Shown: positions 1 to 6,419, numbered from the stretch's first letter. The stretch: DNA of 8,244 nucleotides from an uncultured Prevotella sp. (GCA_900762125.1 CAAFFL010000183.1:1-8244); one strand, 5' to 3'. Numbers and translations are program-made. The notes: a model not told the origin generated them from the letters alone.

Positions 1-90
1 AAAAGTGCCCGGCTTACCAAGCCGGACCCGCAAAAGTGCCCGGCTTACCAAGCCGGACCCGCCAAAAGTGCCCGGCTTGACAAGCCGGGC
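1..90. repeat. Three tandem 31-32 bp hairpin repeats
   Basis: Three head-to-tail units start at 1, 32 and 64. Each begins AAAAGTGCCCGGCTT and continues into the complementary arm AAGCCGG. Units 1 and 2 are identical over 31 bp, with one extra C before unit 3. Each unit folds into a 9-bp stem around a 3-nt loop: 7-15/19-27 and 38-46/50-58 with loop ACC and one mismatch, and 70-78/82-90 with loop GAC and a perfect stem. The array begins at base 1, so more copies may lie outside the window. It sits about 90 bp past the stop of the minus-strand membrane-protein gene. There are no unique spacers, so it is not CRISPR. A role in ending transcription or stabilising the 3' end of the mRNA is inferred. 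Confidence 0.85.
64..90 (-). terminator. Possible intrinsic terminator of the minus-strand cluster
   Basis: Read on the minus strand, the perfect 9-bp G+C-rich stem at 70-78/82-90 is followed by ACTTTT, a terminator-like hairpin with a short U run. The two neighbouring units (38-58 and 7-27) repeat the arrangement, giving three such hairpins in series after the gene ending at 181. The U run is only four bases and is offset by two bases from the stem, so this is weaker than a textbook intrinsic terminator. The sequence may instead be a repeat that happens to sit at the gene end. Confidence 0.45.
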
Positions 91-125
91 GGTCCAACGG
101 CGAACTTCATGAAACTGCCCTACCC
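70..125 (+). repeat. Dispersed hairpin-anchored element, copy 1
   Basis: A perfect hairpin (70-90) is followed after one base by GTCCAACGGCGAACTTC (92-108) and then CCCTACCC (118-125). The same order occurs at 1841-1896 with one mismatch in the 17-mer and a 1-nt difference in spacing, and a shorter inverted version lies at 1940-1976. The hairpin sequence varies between copies while the flank is conserved. This pattern suggests a dispersed intergenic repeat family rather than chance similarity. No transposase lies nearby. Confidence 0.7.
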
Positions 126-180
126 TGCAGCTCCCTTTTGCTCCTCGCCCTTTGCTTCTCTCTCCTCTCCTGGGTCCCCC
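126..180 (-). other. Purine-rich tail after the TRIC gene stop
   Basis: Between copy 1 of the repeat and the stop codon at 181-183, the plus strand is dominated by C and T, so the minus-strand transcript has a mostly G/A 3' untranslated tail of about 55 nt. I see no coding potential, hairpin or recognisable site in it. A role as an mRNA spacer or protein-binding tract is only a guess. Confidence 0.4.
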
Positions 181-816
181 TCACTCCTCGCTCTTCAGCG
201 TGGGGAGGGAGATGTGGTATTTGACGGCGACGAAACGGACGAGGACGATGAAAAAGAACGTCAGGATGACCGTGACGCTGACGTTCACGCCGCAGGCGAG
301 GAGGGCCCAATAGAGCACGCCACCGGCGATGCTGGCCATGGCATAGATGTCCTTCTGGAGGATGACGGGCGTCTTGTTGAGTAGGATGTCCCGGATGACG
401 CCGCCCGCGGAGCCGGTGATGCAGCCCATGAGGATTGCCACCCAATAGGGGTGCCCCATCTCCACGGTCTTCTGGATGCCGGCGATGGTGAACAGTGCCA
501 GGCCGAGCGTGTCGAAGGCGAACCACGCGTTGTCGAGACGCTTGAGCGACTTCGCAAAGACGATGACGAAGACCTGCGCCAGGGCGGTGCAGATCATGTA
601 CATCGGCGACGTCATCCAGAACGGCGTCACGCCGAGCATCGCGTCACGGATTGTTCCGCCACCGATGGCTACGGCAATGCCACAGACGAAGCCGCCAAAC
701 CAGTCGAAATGCGCACCCGCCGCATGGCGGATGCCGGAGATGGCGAAGGCAAACGTTCCGAGCACCTCGATGACCTGCTGGATGTTGCGCACCAGTTCGG
801 GATCGTAGACCATCAT
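181..816 (-). CDS. TRIC / UPF0126 family integral membrane protein
   Basis: A 211-residue, strongly hydrophobic protein of the UPF0126 family, whose members are called glycine transporters in Pfam and are related to trimeric intracellular cation (TRIC) channels. It shows the internal duplication of the family: GGGTIRD at residues 52-58 and AGGVIRD at 137-143, each followed by a Leu-rich stretch, with about seven hydrophobic segments in total. FDTLGLALF (101-109) is the conserved segment between the two halves. Length is normal for the family. The start at 816 overlaps the stop of the upstream dehydrogenase gene as ATGA; a second ATG at 813 would also serve. Location in the inner membrane is confident. 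The transported solute (potassium, glycine or other) cannot be read from the sequence. It is the last gene of its cluster and is followed by three terminator-like hairpins. Confidence 0.9.
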   Translation of the reverse strand: MMVYDPELVRNIQQVIEVLGTFAFAISGIRHAAGAHFDWFGGFVCGIAVAIGGGTIRDAMLGVTPFWMTSPMYMICTALAQVFVIVFAKSLKRLDNAWFAFDTLGLALFTIAGIQKTVEMGHPYWVAILMGCITGSAGGVIRDILLNKTPVILQKDIYAMASIAGGVLYWALLACGVNVSVTVILTFFFIVLVRFVAVKYHISLPTLKSEE

Positions 817-1769
817 CCGTTGACGACATTGATAGGACTGCCGGCGACGAACGCCTTGAGGTTGTCCACGCAGATCTTCATCAGTCGTTCGCGGGCCTCA
901 CGTGTGGCCCAGGCGATGTGCGGCGTGAGATAGGCGTGCGGCTGACGGAGCAGCGGGTTGTCGAGCGTTGGCGGCTCCTGCGCCATGACGTCGGCCCCAT
1001 AGCCCAAGAGATGGCCACACTGCAACGCGTCGGCGACGGCCTGCTCGTCGACGAGCGGTCCGCGGGCGGTGTTGATGAGGATGGCGCCGTCCTTCATCGC
1101 GGCGATGCGGTCGGCATTGATGATGTGGCGGTTGTCCGCCGTCAGCGGACAGTGGAGCGTGACGATGTCGCTGATGGCGAGCAGGCCGTCGAGCGTCGTC
1201 TTCTGTACACCCTCGGGCAGGTAGGCGGACTCCTTGCTCGTCACGGCATAGACATCCATGCCGAAGGCGCGGGCGATCAGCGCCACGCGCTGGCCGATGT
1301 TGCCGAGGCCGACGATGCCGATGGTCTTGCCGGCGAGCTCGGGCAGCGGCGTGTCCCAATAGCAGAAGTCGGGGTTACGGCTCCAGCGCTCGTTGCGTGC
1401 AGCGTCGGCATAGTGGCCGACCCGGTTGGTGATGTTGAGGATGTGGGCAAAGACCATCTGCGCCACGGAGTCCGTGCTGTAGGCGGGGATGTTCGTCACG
1501 ATGATGCCGCGCTGCTTTGCTGCGGCGATGTCCACGACATTGAAGCCGGTGGCGAGGACGCCGATGTACTTCAGGCGCGGGAGCTGAGACAGCACGGCGT
1601 CGGTGATCTGCACCTTGTTGATGAGGATCGCGTCGGCATCCTTGGCACGGGCGACGACGTCGGCAGGGGCGGTGCGCGGATAGAGGGTCAATTCTCCAAA
1701 TTCTTTCAAAGGTTCCCAGGAGAGGTCCCCGGGGTTGGCAGCATAGCTGTCGAGTTCTACGATGTTCAT
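813..1769 (-). CDS. D-2-hydroxyacid dehydrogenase, glycerate dehydrogenase / hydroxypyruvate reductase type
   Basis: A 318-residue cytosolic NAD(P)-dependent oxidoreductase that interconverts 2-keto and D-2-hydroxy acids. The dinucleotide-binding motif GLGNIG is at 154-159, after the usual N-terminal half of the catalytic domain. The three catalytic residues are in place: Arg236 in NTARG, Glu265 in AQEPP and His284 in TPHIAWAT. The TPHIAWAT form and VLATGFNVVD (71-80) resemble glycerate dehydrogenases (HprA) more than lactate or phosphoglycerate dehydrogenases, but substrate cannot be fixed from motifs alone. Length is typical and there is no ACT regulatory domain. The start follows a very A-rich leader. 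Its stop overlaps the start of the TRIC gene by 4 nt, so the two are probably translationally coupled. No consensus promoter was found in the 297-bp gap upstream, so it may depend on read-through from rarA. Confidence 0.9.
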   Translation of the reverse strand: MNIVELDSYAANPGDLSWEPLKEFGELTLYPRTAPADVVARAKDADAILINKVQITDAVLSQLPRLKYIGVLATGFNVVDIAAAKQRGIIVTNIPAYSTDSVAQMVFAHILNITNRVGHYADAARNERWSRNPDFCYWDTPLPELAGKTIGIVGLGNIGQRVALIARAFGMDVYAVTSKESAYLPEGVQKTTLDGLLAISDIVTLHCPLTADNRHIINADRIAAMKDGAILINTARGPLVDEQAVADALQCGHLLGYGADVMAQEPPTLDNPLLRQPHAYLTPHIAWATREARERLMKICVDNLKAFVAGSPINVVNG

Positions 1770-1806
1770 GGTTCTTTTTTGTTTTTTCTTTTCTTTCTTT
1801 TTTTTT
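1770..1806 (-). promoter_or_regulatory. A-rich polypurine leader before the dehydrogenase start
   Basis: On the minus strand, the 34 bases at 1806-1773 are all A or G except one C, mostly A, and end four bases from the ATG at 1769. A-rich leaders without a Shine-Dalgarno commonly enhance translation in Bacteroidota, so this probably sets the start and initiation rate. A small perfect hairpin (1814-1819/1823-1828, loop TCC) lies just upstream. The long homopolymer-like run could also be prone to length change. Confidence 0.5.
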
Positions 1807-1840
1807 GGAGACGGCGGCTTCCAGCCGCGCTTTTTGGCGG

Positions 1841-1896
1841 GGCTGGCTTGGTAAGCCAGCCTTGTCCAACAGCGAACTTCCTAACGAACCCTACCC
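1841..1896 (+). repeat. Dispersed hairpin-anchored element, copy 2
   Basis: A perfect 9-bp stem (1841-1849/1853-1861, loop GGT) is followed after two bases by GTCCAACAGCGAACTTC (1864-1880) and then CCCTACCC (1889-1896). This is the same order as copy 1 at 70-125. Read on the minus strand, the hairpin and its outer flank (GGCTTACCAAGCC, then CCCGCCAAAA) also match the tandem units at 32-67, so the hairpin module appears in both orientations. No T run follows on either strand, which argues against a simple terminator. Confidence 0.7.
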
Positions 1897-1939
1897 AGGA
1901 GGGTCATTTTTCTGCGACCTGCAGGCCTGCTTTGTGCTG

Positions 1940-1976
1940 TTCGCTGTTGGACTGTGGGCTCTTATCAAGAGCCCAC
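1940..1976 (-). repeat. Dispersed hairpin-anchored element, copy 3 (inverted, short)
   Basis: TTCGCTGTTGGAC at 1940-1952 is the exact reverse complement of 1864-1876. It is followed after one base by a perfect 10-bp stem (1954-1963/1967-1976, loop ATC). Read on the minus strand, this is hairpin, one base, GTCCAACAGCGAA: the architecture of copies 1 and 2 in inverted orientation. Copies 2 and 3 therefore form a symmetrical unit of about 136 bp, with hairpins outside and 13-bp inverted arms inside, separated by 63 bp. The spacer contains a 10-bp palindrome, GCAGGCCTGC, at 1921-1930. Confidence 0.7.
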
Positions 1977-1985
1977 GCATTTGGA

Positions 1986-2055
1986 CAGGCGCAGGATGCC
2001 GCAGACAGGTGCAGGATGCCGCAGGAAGGCGCAGAAAAGCGCTGGATGCCACAGG
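1986..2055. repeat. Degenerate 20-bp tandem repeat after rarA
   Basis: AGGYGCAGGATGCCGCAG occurs at 1987-2004 and 2007-2024 (period 20). It is followed by a partial unit AGGCGCAG at 2027-2034 and a diverged copy centred on GCGCTGGATGCCACAGG at 2039-2055. It lies directly after the rarA stop codon in the minus-strand transcript. No protein, tRNA or hairpin function is apparent. Slipped-strand expansion of a short intergenic sequence is the simplest explanation. Confidence 0.65.
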
Positions 2056-2066
2056 GCGCGGAGGCG

Positions 2067-3341
2067 TCAGTCTTTGTAGCGGTCGCCCCAGCAGAGGAGC
2101 ATGCGCTGATAGAGCTTCACCTCCGAGGGCGCGTGCTGCGCGTGCCAGAAGCGGGACTGCCGGAGCGCGTCGGGGAGGTACTGCTGCGGCGTGAAGTTGC
2201 CGGGATAGTCGTGCGGATACTTGTAGCCGTCATGATAGCCGAGCTGCTTCATGAGCTGCGTCGGGGCGTTGCGGATGGGCAGCGGCACGGGCTGGTTGCC
2301 GGTGCGGCGCACCTCCTCGAGGGCGTCGTTGATGCCCATGTAGGCGGAGTTGCTCTTCGGACTCGTGGCGAGGTAGACCACCGCCTCGGCCAGGGGGATG
2401 CGTCCCTCCGGCCAGCCGATCTTCATCACCGCGTCGAAGGCCGCGTTCGCCAGAAGCAGCGCGTTCGGGTTCGCCAGTCCGATGTCCTCCGCCGCACTGA
2501 TGACCAGTCGGCGGGCGATGAACTGCGGGTCCTCGCCACCCTCGATCATCCGCGCCATCCAATAGAGCGCCGCGTCGGGATCCGATCCGCGGATGCTCTT
2601 GATGAAGGCGGAGATAATGTCGTAGTGCATCTCGCCCTGCTTGTCGTAGGCCAGCGGGTTCTGTTGCAGGCGCTCCTCGACGGCCTTGTCCGTGATGACG
2701 ATGTCGTCCGTGGACGCCGCCTCGACGACGAGCTCGAGGATGTTGAGGAGTTTGCGCGCGTCGCCACCACTATAGCGCATGATGGCGCCCGTCTCGCGGA
2801 GCTCGATGTGCTTCTGCCTCAGCAGCTCGTCGGTCGTGATGGCACGGTCGAGGAGGCGCTGCAGGTCACTGACCTCCAACGACTTCAACACATACACCTG
2901 ACAACGGGAGAGCAACGGGCGGATGATCTCGAACGAGGGATTCTCCGTCGTGGCACCGATGAGCGTGACGACGCCGCGCTCCACGGCCCCGAGCAGCGAG
3001 TCCTGCTGCGACTTCGAGAACCGATGAATCTCGTCGATGAACAGGATCGGCGACTCCTGGTTGAAGAAGCGCGACTGCTTCGCCTTGTCGATGACGTCGC
3101 GCACATCCTTCACGCCGCTCGTCACCGCAGAGAGCGTGAAGAACGGCACTTTCAGCATGCGTGCGACGATCTGCGCCAGCGTGGTCTTGCCCACGCCCGG
3201 CGGTCCCCAGAGGATGAACGAGGAGATATGGCCGGAGTCGACCATGCGGCGCAGCACGGCACCAGGACCGACGAGGTGCTCCTGTCCTACATAGTCGTCG
3301 AGCGTCTGTGGACGCATACGTTCTGCTAATGGTTGACTCAT
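2067..3341 (-). CDS. rarA: Replication-associated recombination protein A (RarA/MgsA AAA+ ATPase)
   Basis: A 424-residue clamp-loader-like AAA+ ATPase that acts at stalled replication forks in the cytoplasm; family members interact with single-strand binding protein and DNA ends. Walker A GPPGVGKT is at 46-53 and Walker B ILFIDEIHRF at 99-108 (Asp103, Glu104). The RarA-typical sensor segment GATTENPSF is at 129-137, and the arginine finger is in LLSRC (Arg146). The C-terminal half has the tetramerisation-domain signatures of the family, including RGSDPDAALYWMARM, AAEDIGLANP and the GYKYPHDYPG block. Length is normal and nothing looks disrupted. Its ATG overlaps the stop of the DUF1460 gene as ATGA, so its expression is probably tied to an envelope operon, an unusual partner set for a DNA-repair factor. 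It is the last gene before the repeat-rich gap. Confidence 0.96.
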   Translation of the reverse strand: MSQPLAERMRPQTLDDYVGQEHLVGPGAVLRRMVDSGHISSFILWGPPGVGKTTLAQIVARMLKVPFFTLSAVTSGVKDVRDVIDKAKQSRFFNQESPILFIDEIHRFSKSQQDSLLGAVERGVVTLIGATTENPSFEIIRPLLSRCQVYVLKSLEVSDLQRLLDRAITTDELLRQKHIELRETGAIMRYSGGDARKLLNILELVVEAASTDDIVITDKAVEERLQQNPLAYDKQGEMHYDIISAFIKSIRGSDPDAALYWMARMIEGGEDPQFIARRLVISAAEDIGLANPNALLLANAAFDAVMKIGWPEGRIPLAEAVVYLATSPKSNSAYMGINDALEEVRRTGNQPVPLPIRNAPTQLMKQLGYHDGYKYPHDYPGNFTPQQYLPDALRQSRFWHAQHAPSEVKLYQRMLLCWGDRYKD

Positions 3342-4198
3342 AATACGCTGACAATTCTGATTCCGAGATGTGAAGGATGCTCCGCCATATAACGGCTGAT
3401 GAGCTTGTCGACGACGACCTTGTGGCGGACGGCCGAGGCATCGATGAAATGGAGACCGTCACGCTGCCAGAGGGCGATGGCGAGATGCGACGTGTCGAGG
3501 CCCTGGCGACTGGTGAGGTAAGCGACGATGTCGCCATCGTGCACCGTCGCGCGGAGGAGCTTCGAGTTCGTCAGTTGCGCGCGCGGGATGTAACGATAGT
3601 TGCGGCCCGTGATCGAGTCCTCCATCTTCTTGATCTCCGGGATCCACTCTGGATGCTTGACGAGCATCGGATAGAGCGAGACGTGCGTCGTCATATAGTT
3701 CGCGCGGACGTGCTGCACGGCGGTGAACGGCGGGTTCGGACCCTGGATGTCGCGGACGATGCCCTTGCGGACATTGTCGTTGATCCACGCGGTGAAATAG
3801 TGCAGGCGGTTGGGATAGCTCACTACCCCACCCCGATAGCGTATCTGCCGGAGGTTGTCGCAATAGGCGGCGAACGTCAGCCGTTCCTGCTGCATGCAAC
3901 GCGTCAGGGCGGTGACGGTCTCGACGAACGTCGTGCAGTCCAGCTGCCGGAGGTTCACCACGAGGCGCTCGTCGTCGTTCTTCTCCAACGTCTTGGCCAC
4001 GTAAGGGAGGCCGAGGAACTGGCGGGCGAAGAAGATCATGAAGTTCGTCCCCTGCTTCTGCTCCTTCGCCTTATGGAGCAGACGCATGACCTTCACGGAG
4101 TCCGAACGCCAGTAGTCCACCTGCTGCGCCTGGGCTTGGATGCAGGAGAACAGCAGGCTTATCACAGTGATGGCTTTCAGCCAAAGTTTCGTTTTCAT
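3338..4198 (-). CDS. DUF1460 exported NlpC/P60-like amidase/peptidase
   Basis: A 286-residue protein matching DUF1460, a family of papain-fold enzymes resembling N-acetylmuramoyl-L-alanine amidases of Bacteroidota. A basic-hydrophobic signal peptide covers about residues 1-24 with a likely signal peptidase I site after AQA. LFSC at 16-19 is a poor lipobox because of Phe at -2, so lipid anchoring is possible but less likely. The expected nucleophile is Cys88 in RQLDCTTFVE and the partner is His238 in DTSHLAIAL; HFIDAS (250-255) fits the conserved C-terminal part. The likely action is cleavage of peptidoglycan stem or cross-link bonds in the periplasm, by family analogy. It starts within the stop of the DUF4421 gene (ATGA) and its stop overlaps the start of rarA in the same way, so it is centrally placed in a coupled operon. 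Confidence 0.88.
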   Translation of the reverse strand: MKTKLWLKAITVISLLFSCIQAQAQQVDYWRSDSVKVMRLLHKAKEQKQGTNFMIFFARQFLGLPYVAKTLEKNDDERLVVNLRQLDCTTFVETVTALTRCMQQERLTFAAYCDNLRQIRYRGGVVSYPNRLHYFTAWINDNVRKGIVRDIQGPNPPFTAVQHVRANYMTTHVSLYPMLVKHPEWIPEIKKMEDSITGRNYRYIPRAQLTNSKLLRATVHDGDIVAYLTSRQGLDTSHLAIALWQRDGLHFIDASAVRHKVVVDKLISRYMAEHPSHLGIRIVSVL

Positions 4199-5358
4199 CG
4201 TTTACCAAAGTTATAACCGAAGTAGATGTTCACGCTGCCAAAGACATTGTTGGAGCCGAACTGCGACTTGCGGTAGTTATAGATATGTGCAATGGTGTTG
4301 GCACCCCAGAACCATCGCATGTTGTTCCACACGATGCCGGCGCGGAAGATGCCGTCCATGTTGAAGTTGTTGAACTTGAAGTCCATGAACTTAAAGGACA
4401 GCAGACCACTCTTCTCCGTGTCGCTCTTCGACTTCTTATACGCCACGGCACCCATCATGCTGATGTCGAAGAGCCAGTTGCGGGCGAAGACCCAGTTGTA
4501 AGCATAGCCGCAGGAGAACGAGAGGTCGGTGTAGTTGACCTTGCTGGCTACGAGCGACTCTCCGAGATCCTTTCTGGCCGCGGTGCTGCCCGTGCGCTCA
4601 TCCATAAGGTCGCGCAGCTGCTGCCAGTCGAAGTCGAGCGAGTGATGGGTGTAGCCGATGCCGACCATCGGTGAGCCGACGGAGCGCCGCTGGATGGTGC
4701 TCTGACTGTAAGCCGCTGGATAAGAGAACTTCCGATGGTTGAAGATGTAGTAGAGGTTGAAGCCTTTGATACTCGTCTCCATACCGTCGAACTCCGCGTC
4801 GCGCATCGCCTTGGTGTTGATGTCCTTGCCAAGGTCCATGCGGTGGACGCGGTAGTCGCCATTCTTCCGATAGAAGAGGTCCACACCGATCTGACTGCTG
4901 TAGAGCGAGATGTTCCAGTCCTGCTTCTTGCCGCCGTCGCCAAGGTGCGAGAGGTCGATGGTGTAGCCGAGGAAGATCCATCGCCAACCGAAATAAGGGC
5001 CGACCTTGAACGACGGCTTCGGCGAGAACGTGATGCGCTGGTCCTGCTTGCTCTGGAGCTCGTAGAACTCGAAGGTGTTCGTGTTCTGGAGCATCACCGC
5101 ATAGTTGTACTTCTGCGGCTCGATATAGGTCGTGTCGACACTAGAGAACGTCTTCACCCACTGGTAGAGACGGTTGAGGAACGGCGTCTTCAGCTGACGG
5201 CCATGGGGAGACGGCGAGGACGGCTTCTCGGCGAGGGCGCTGTCGGGGACGGACACGGAAGGCTCCGCCTTCACCTCCGGACGAAGGATGGTGTCCTGGG
5301 CCAGCGACGGGAGGACGCTGACGAGGAAGAGGAGGAGGAAGGCGATGTATCTGTTCAT
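4195..5358 (-). CDS. DUF4421 family probable outer-membrane protein
   Basis: A 387-residue protein resembling DUF4421, a Bacteroidota family of unknown function. A signal peptide spans about 1-20 (hydrophobic core FLLLFLVSVL, cleavage after SLA). A Ser/Pro-rich linker (about 34-52) precedes the conserved block VDTTYIEPQKYNYAVMLQNT at 74-93. The remainder is rich in alternating aromatic and polar segments, such as GPYFGWRWIFLGY (120-132), and ends NIYFGYNFGKR, which suits an outer-membrane beta barrel; this is inference from composition. The start at 5358 was chosen because a signal peptide and the A-rich leader GAAAAGAAA lie there. The frame stays open 151 codons further upstream, but that stretch is low-complexity Arg/Ser sequence inside the oxidoreductase gene. 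It lies 7 nt after the oxidoreductase stop and overlaps the DUF1460 start by 4 nt. Confidence 0.85.
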   Translation of the reverse strand: MNRYIAFLLLFLVSVLPSLAQDTILRPEVKAEPSVSVPDSALAEKPSSPSPHGRQLKTPFLNRLYQWVKTFSSVDTTYIEPQKYNYAVMLQNTNTFEFYELQSKQDQRITFSPKPSFKVGPYFGWRWIFLGYTIDLSHLGDGGKKQDWNISLYSSQIGVDLFYRKNGDYRVHRMDLGKDINTKAMRDAEFDGMETSIKGFNLYYIFNHRKFSYPAAYSQSTIQRRSVGSPMVGIGYTHHSLDFDWQQLRDLMDERTGSTAARKDLGESLVASKVNYTDLSFSCGYAYNWVFARNWLFDISMMGAVAYKKSKSDTEKSGLLSFKFMDFKFNNFNMDGIFRAGIVWNNMRWFWGANTIAHIYNYRKSQFGSNNVFGSVNIYFGYNFGKR

Positions 5359-5365
5359 TTTCTTT

Positions 5366-6349
5366 TCAGAACTTGCCGAGGATGCGGTCCATGACCCAGT
5401 TGGTGGGTGTGGCGGAGAGGCTGTTGCAGGTGCACTCGCCGAGGCCCTGGAGATGCTCGATGACCTTGCGGATGATCGGCAGCTGGACATAGGGCGGGTT
5501 CGGCACGATGAAGCTCTGGTCGCCATCGCTGGTGACGACACGGATGGGATCGTAGTTGTAGACCGAGAACGCCAGCGTGCCACGCTCGCCGATGACCTCG
5601 ATGCGGTCCTCCTTCGCACTGTCGTGACCGACGAAGCACCACGAGCCGCTGCCGGGGATGCCCGTCTCGAAGATGAACGCCGCGCTGATGGTGTCCTCCG
5701 CCTCATAGAAGTGGGCGCGGTTGGCTGGATAGCCATGGGCTCGCGTGATGACGCCAAACATCTCCTGCAGGAGGTCGAGCTGGTGCGGCGCGAGGTCATA
5801 GAAATAGCCACCGCCGGAGATGTCCGGCTGCAGGCGCCAGGGCAGCGTGCCCATGGCCCGATAGTCGAGGTCGCGCGGCGGCACGGAGAAGCGTATCTGC
5901 ACGTTGATGACCTTGCCCAGCGTACCGCTCTCGACGATCTGCTTCACCTTCTGAAAATAAGGCAGATAGCGACGATAGTAGGCCACGAAGCAGGGCACGC
6001 CCGTCTGCATGGAGATGTGGTTGATGCGCACGCAGTCCTCATAGCTTGACGCCAGCGGCTTCTCGACATAGCACGGCTTTCCCGCGCGCATGGCCATGAT
6101 GGCAAACGTGGCATGCGACGATGGCGGCGTGGCGATATAGATGGCGTTGACATGGGGATCATCGATGAGCTCCTGCGCATCGGTGTACCACTTCCGGATG
6201 TGATGGCGCTCGGCATACGACCGTGCCTTGTCCTCACTGCGGCTCATGACGGCCTCGATGTGGGAGCCCGCCACCTCGTTGAACGCCGGTCCCGACTTCT
6301 TCTCGGTGACCTCGCCGCAGCCAATGAATCCCCAACTGATTTCCTTCAT
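5366..6349 (-). CDS. Gfo/Idh/MocA family NAD(P)-dependent oxidoreductase
   Basis: A 327-residue cytosolic oxidoreductase of the glucose-fructose oxidoreductase / inositol dehydrogenase / MocA family, which usually oxidises or epimerises sugars and cyclitols. The N-terminal Rossmann fold has GFIGCGEVT at 7-15. The family EKP motif, with the catalytic lysine, is YVEKPL at 94-99 (Lys97). The second domain has SGGGYFYDLAPHQLDLL (178-194), with Asp185 and His189 matching the usual substrate/catalytic positions. No signal peptide is present, so it is not one of the exported members. Substrate is unknown; the divergent GDP-mannose genes do not establish a link. It is the first gene of the minus-strand operon, about 32 nt downstream of the inferred transcription start, and DUF4421 follows after 7 nt. 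Confidence 0.9.
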   Translation of the reverse strand: MKEISWGFIGCGEVTEKKSGPAFNEVAGSHIEAVMSRSEDKARSYAERHHIRKWYTDAQELIDDPHVNAIYIATPPSSHATFAIMAMRAGKPCYVEKPLASSYEDCVRINHISMQTGVPCFVAYYRRYLPYFQKVKQIVESGTLGKVINVQIRFSVPPRDLDYRAMGTLPWRLQPDISGGGYFYDLAPHQLDLLQEMFGVITRAHGYPANRAHFYEAEDTISAAFIFETGIPGSGSWCFVGHDSAKEDRIEVIGERGTLAFSVYNYDPIRVVTSDGDQSFIVPNPPYVQLPIIRKVIEHLQGLGECTCNSLSATPTNWVMDRILGKF

Positions 6350-6387
6350 TTGATGTAAGAATCGTTATTCAAAAACATACTTTGGCA

Positions 6388-6419
6388 CAAAGTTACACAA
6401 TATTGAACCTATCACCAAA
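6388..6419 (-). promoter_or_regulatory. Bacteroidota-type promoter for the minus-strand operon
   Basis: On the minus strand, TTTG (6419-6416) and TAACTTTG (6395-6388) are separated by exactly 20 nt. They match the Bacteroides primary sigma consensus of TTTG at -33 and TAnnTTTG at -7. Transcription would start near 6381, giving a leader of about 32 nt before the oxidoreductase ATG at 6349. No other consensus promoter was noticed in this gap for that strand. Confidence 0.8.

Noticed and set aside
1..95. Possible CRISPR array
   Set aside because: The units abut each other without unique spacers and no cas gene is near.
1841..1976. Rho-independent terminators between rarA and the dehydrogenase gene
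   Set aside because: The stems are strong, but none is followed by a T run on the minus strand.
1841..1976. Insertion sequence
   Set aside because: There are inverted arms but no transposase and no visible target-site duplication; at most this is a non-autonomous element.
1805..2194. A 129-codon plus-strand frame over the repeat-rich gap
   Set aside because: It runs through hairpins and tandem repeats and into the antisense of rarA; there is no domain, leader or promoter to support translation.
918..3329. An 803-codon open frame on the plus strand across the dehydrogenase, the gap and rarA
   Set aside because: It is antisense to two genes with intact family motifs, its product is Arg/Asp/Val/Leu-rich without any recognisable domain, and such frames are common opposite GC-rich genes. 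Its continuation through the gap appears to be chance.
4139..4150. Lipoprotein signal in the DUF1460 protein (LFSC)
   Set aside because: Phe at the -2 position is unusual for a lipobox, and a good signal peptidase I site (AQA) follows a few residues later.
5359..5811. A 151-codon N-terminal extension of the DUF4421 gene
   Set aside because: The added sequence is Arg/Ser-rich and lies inside the oxidoreductase gene, while a signal peptide begins at the downstream Met at 5358.
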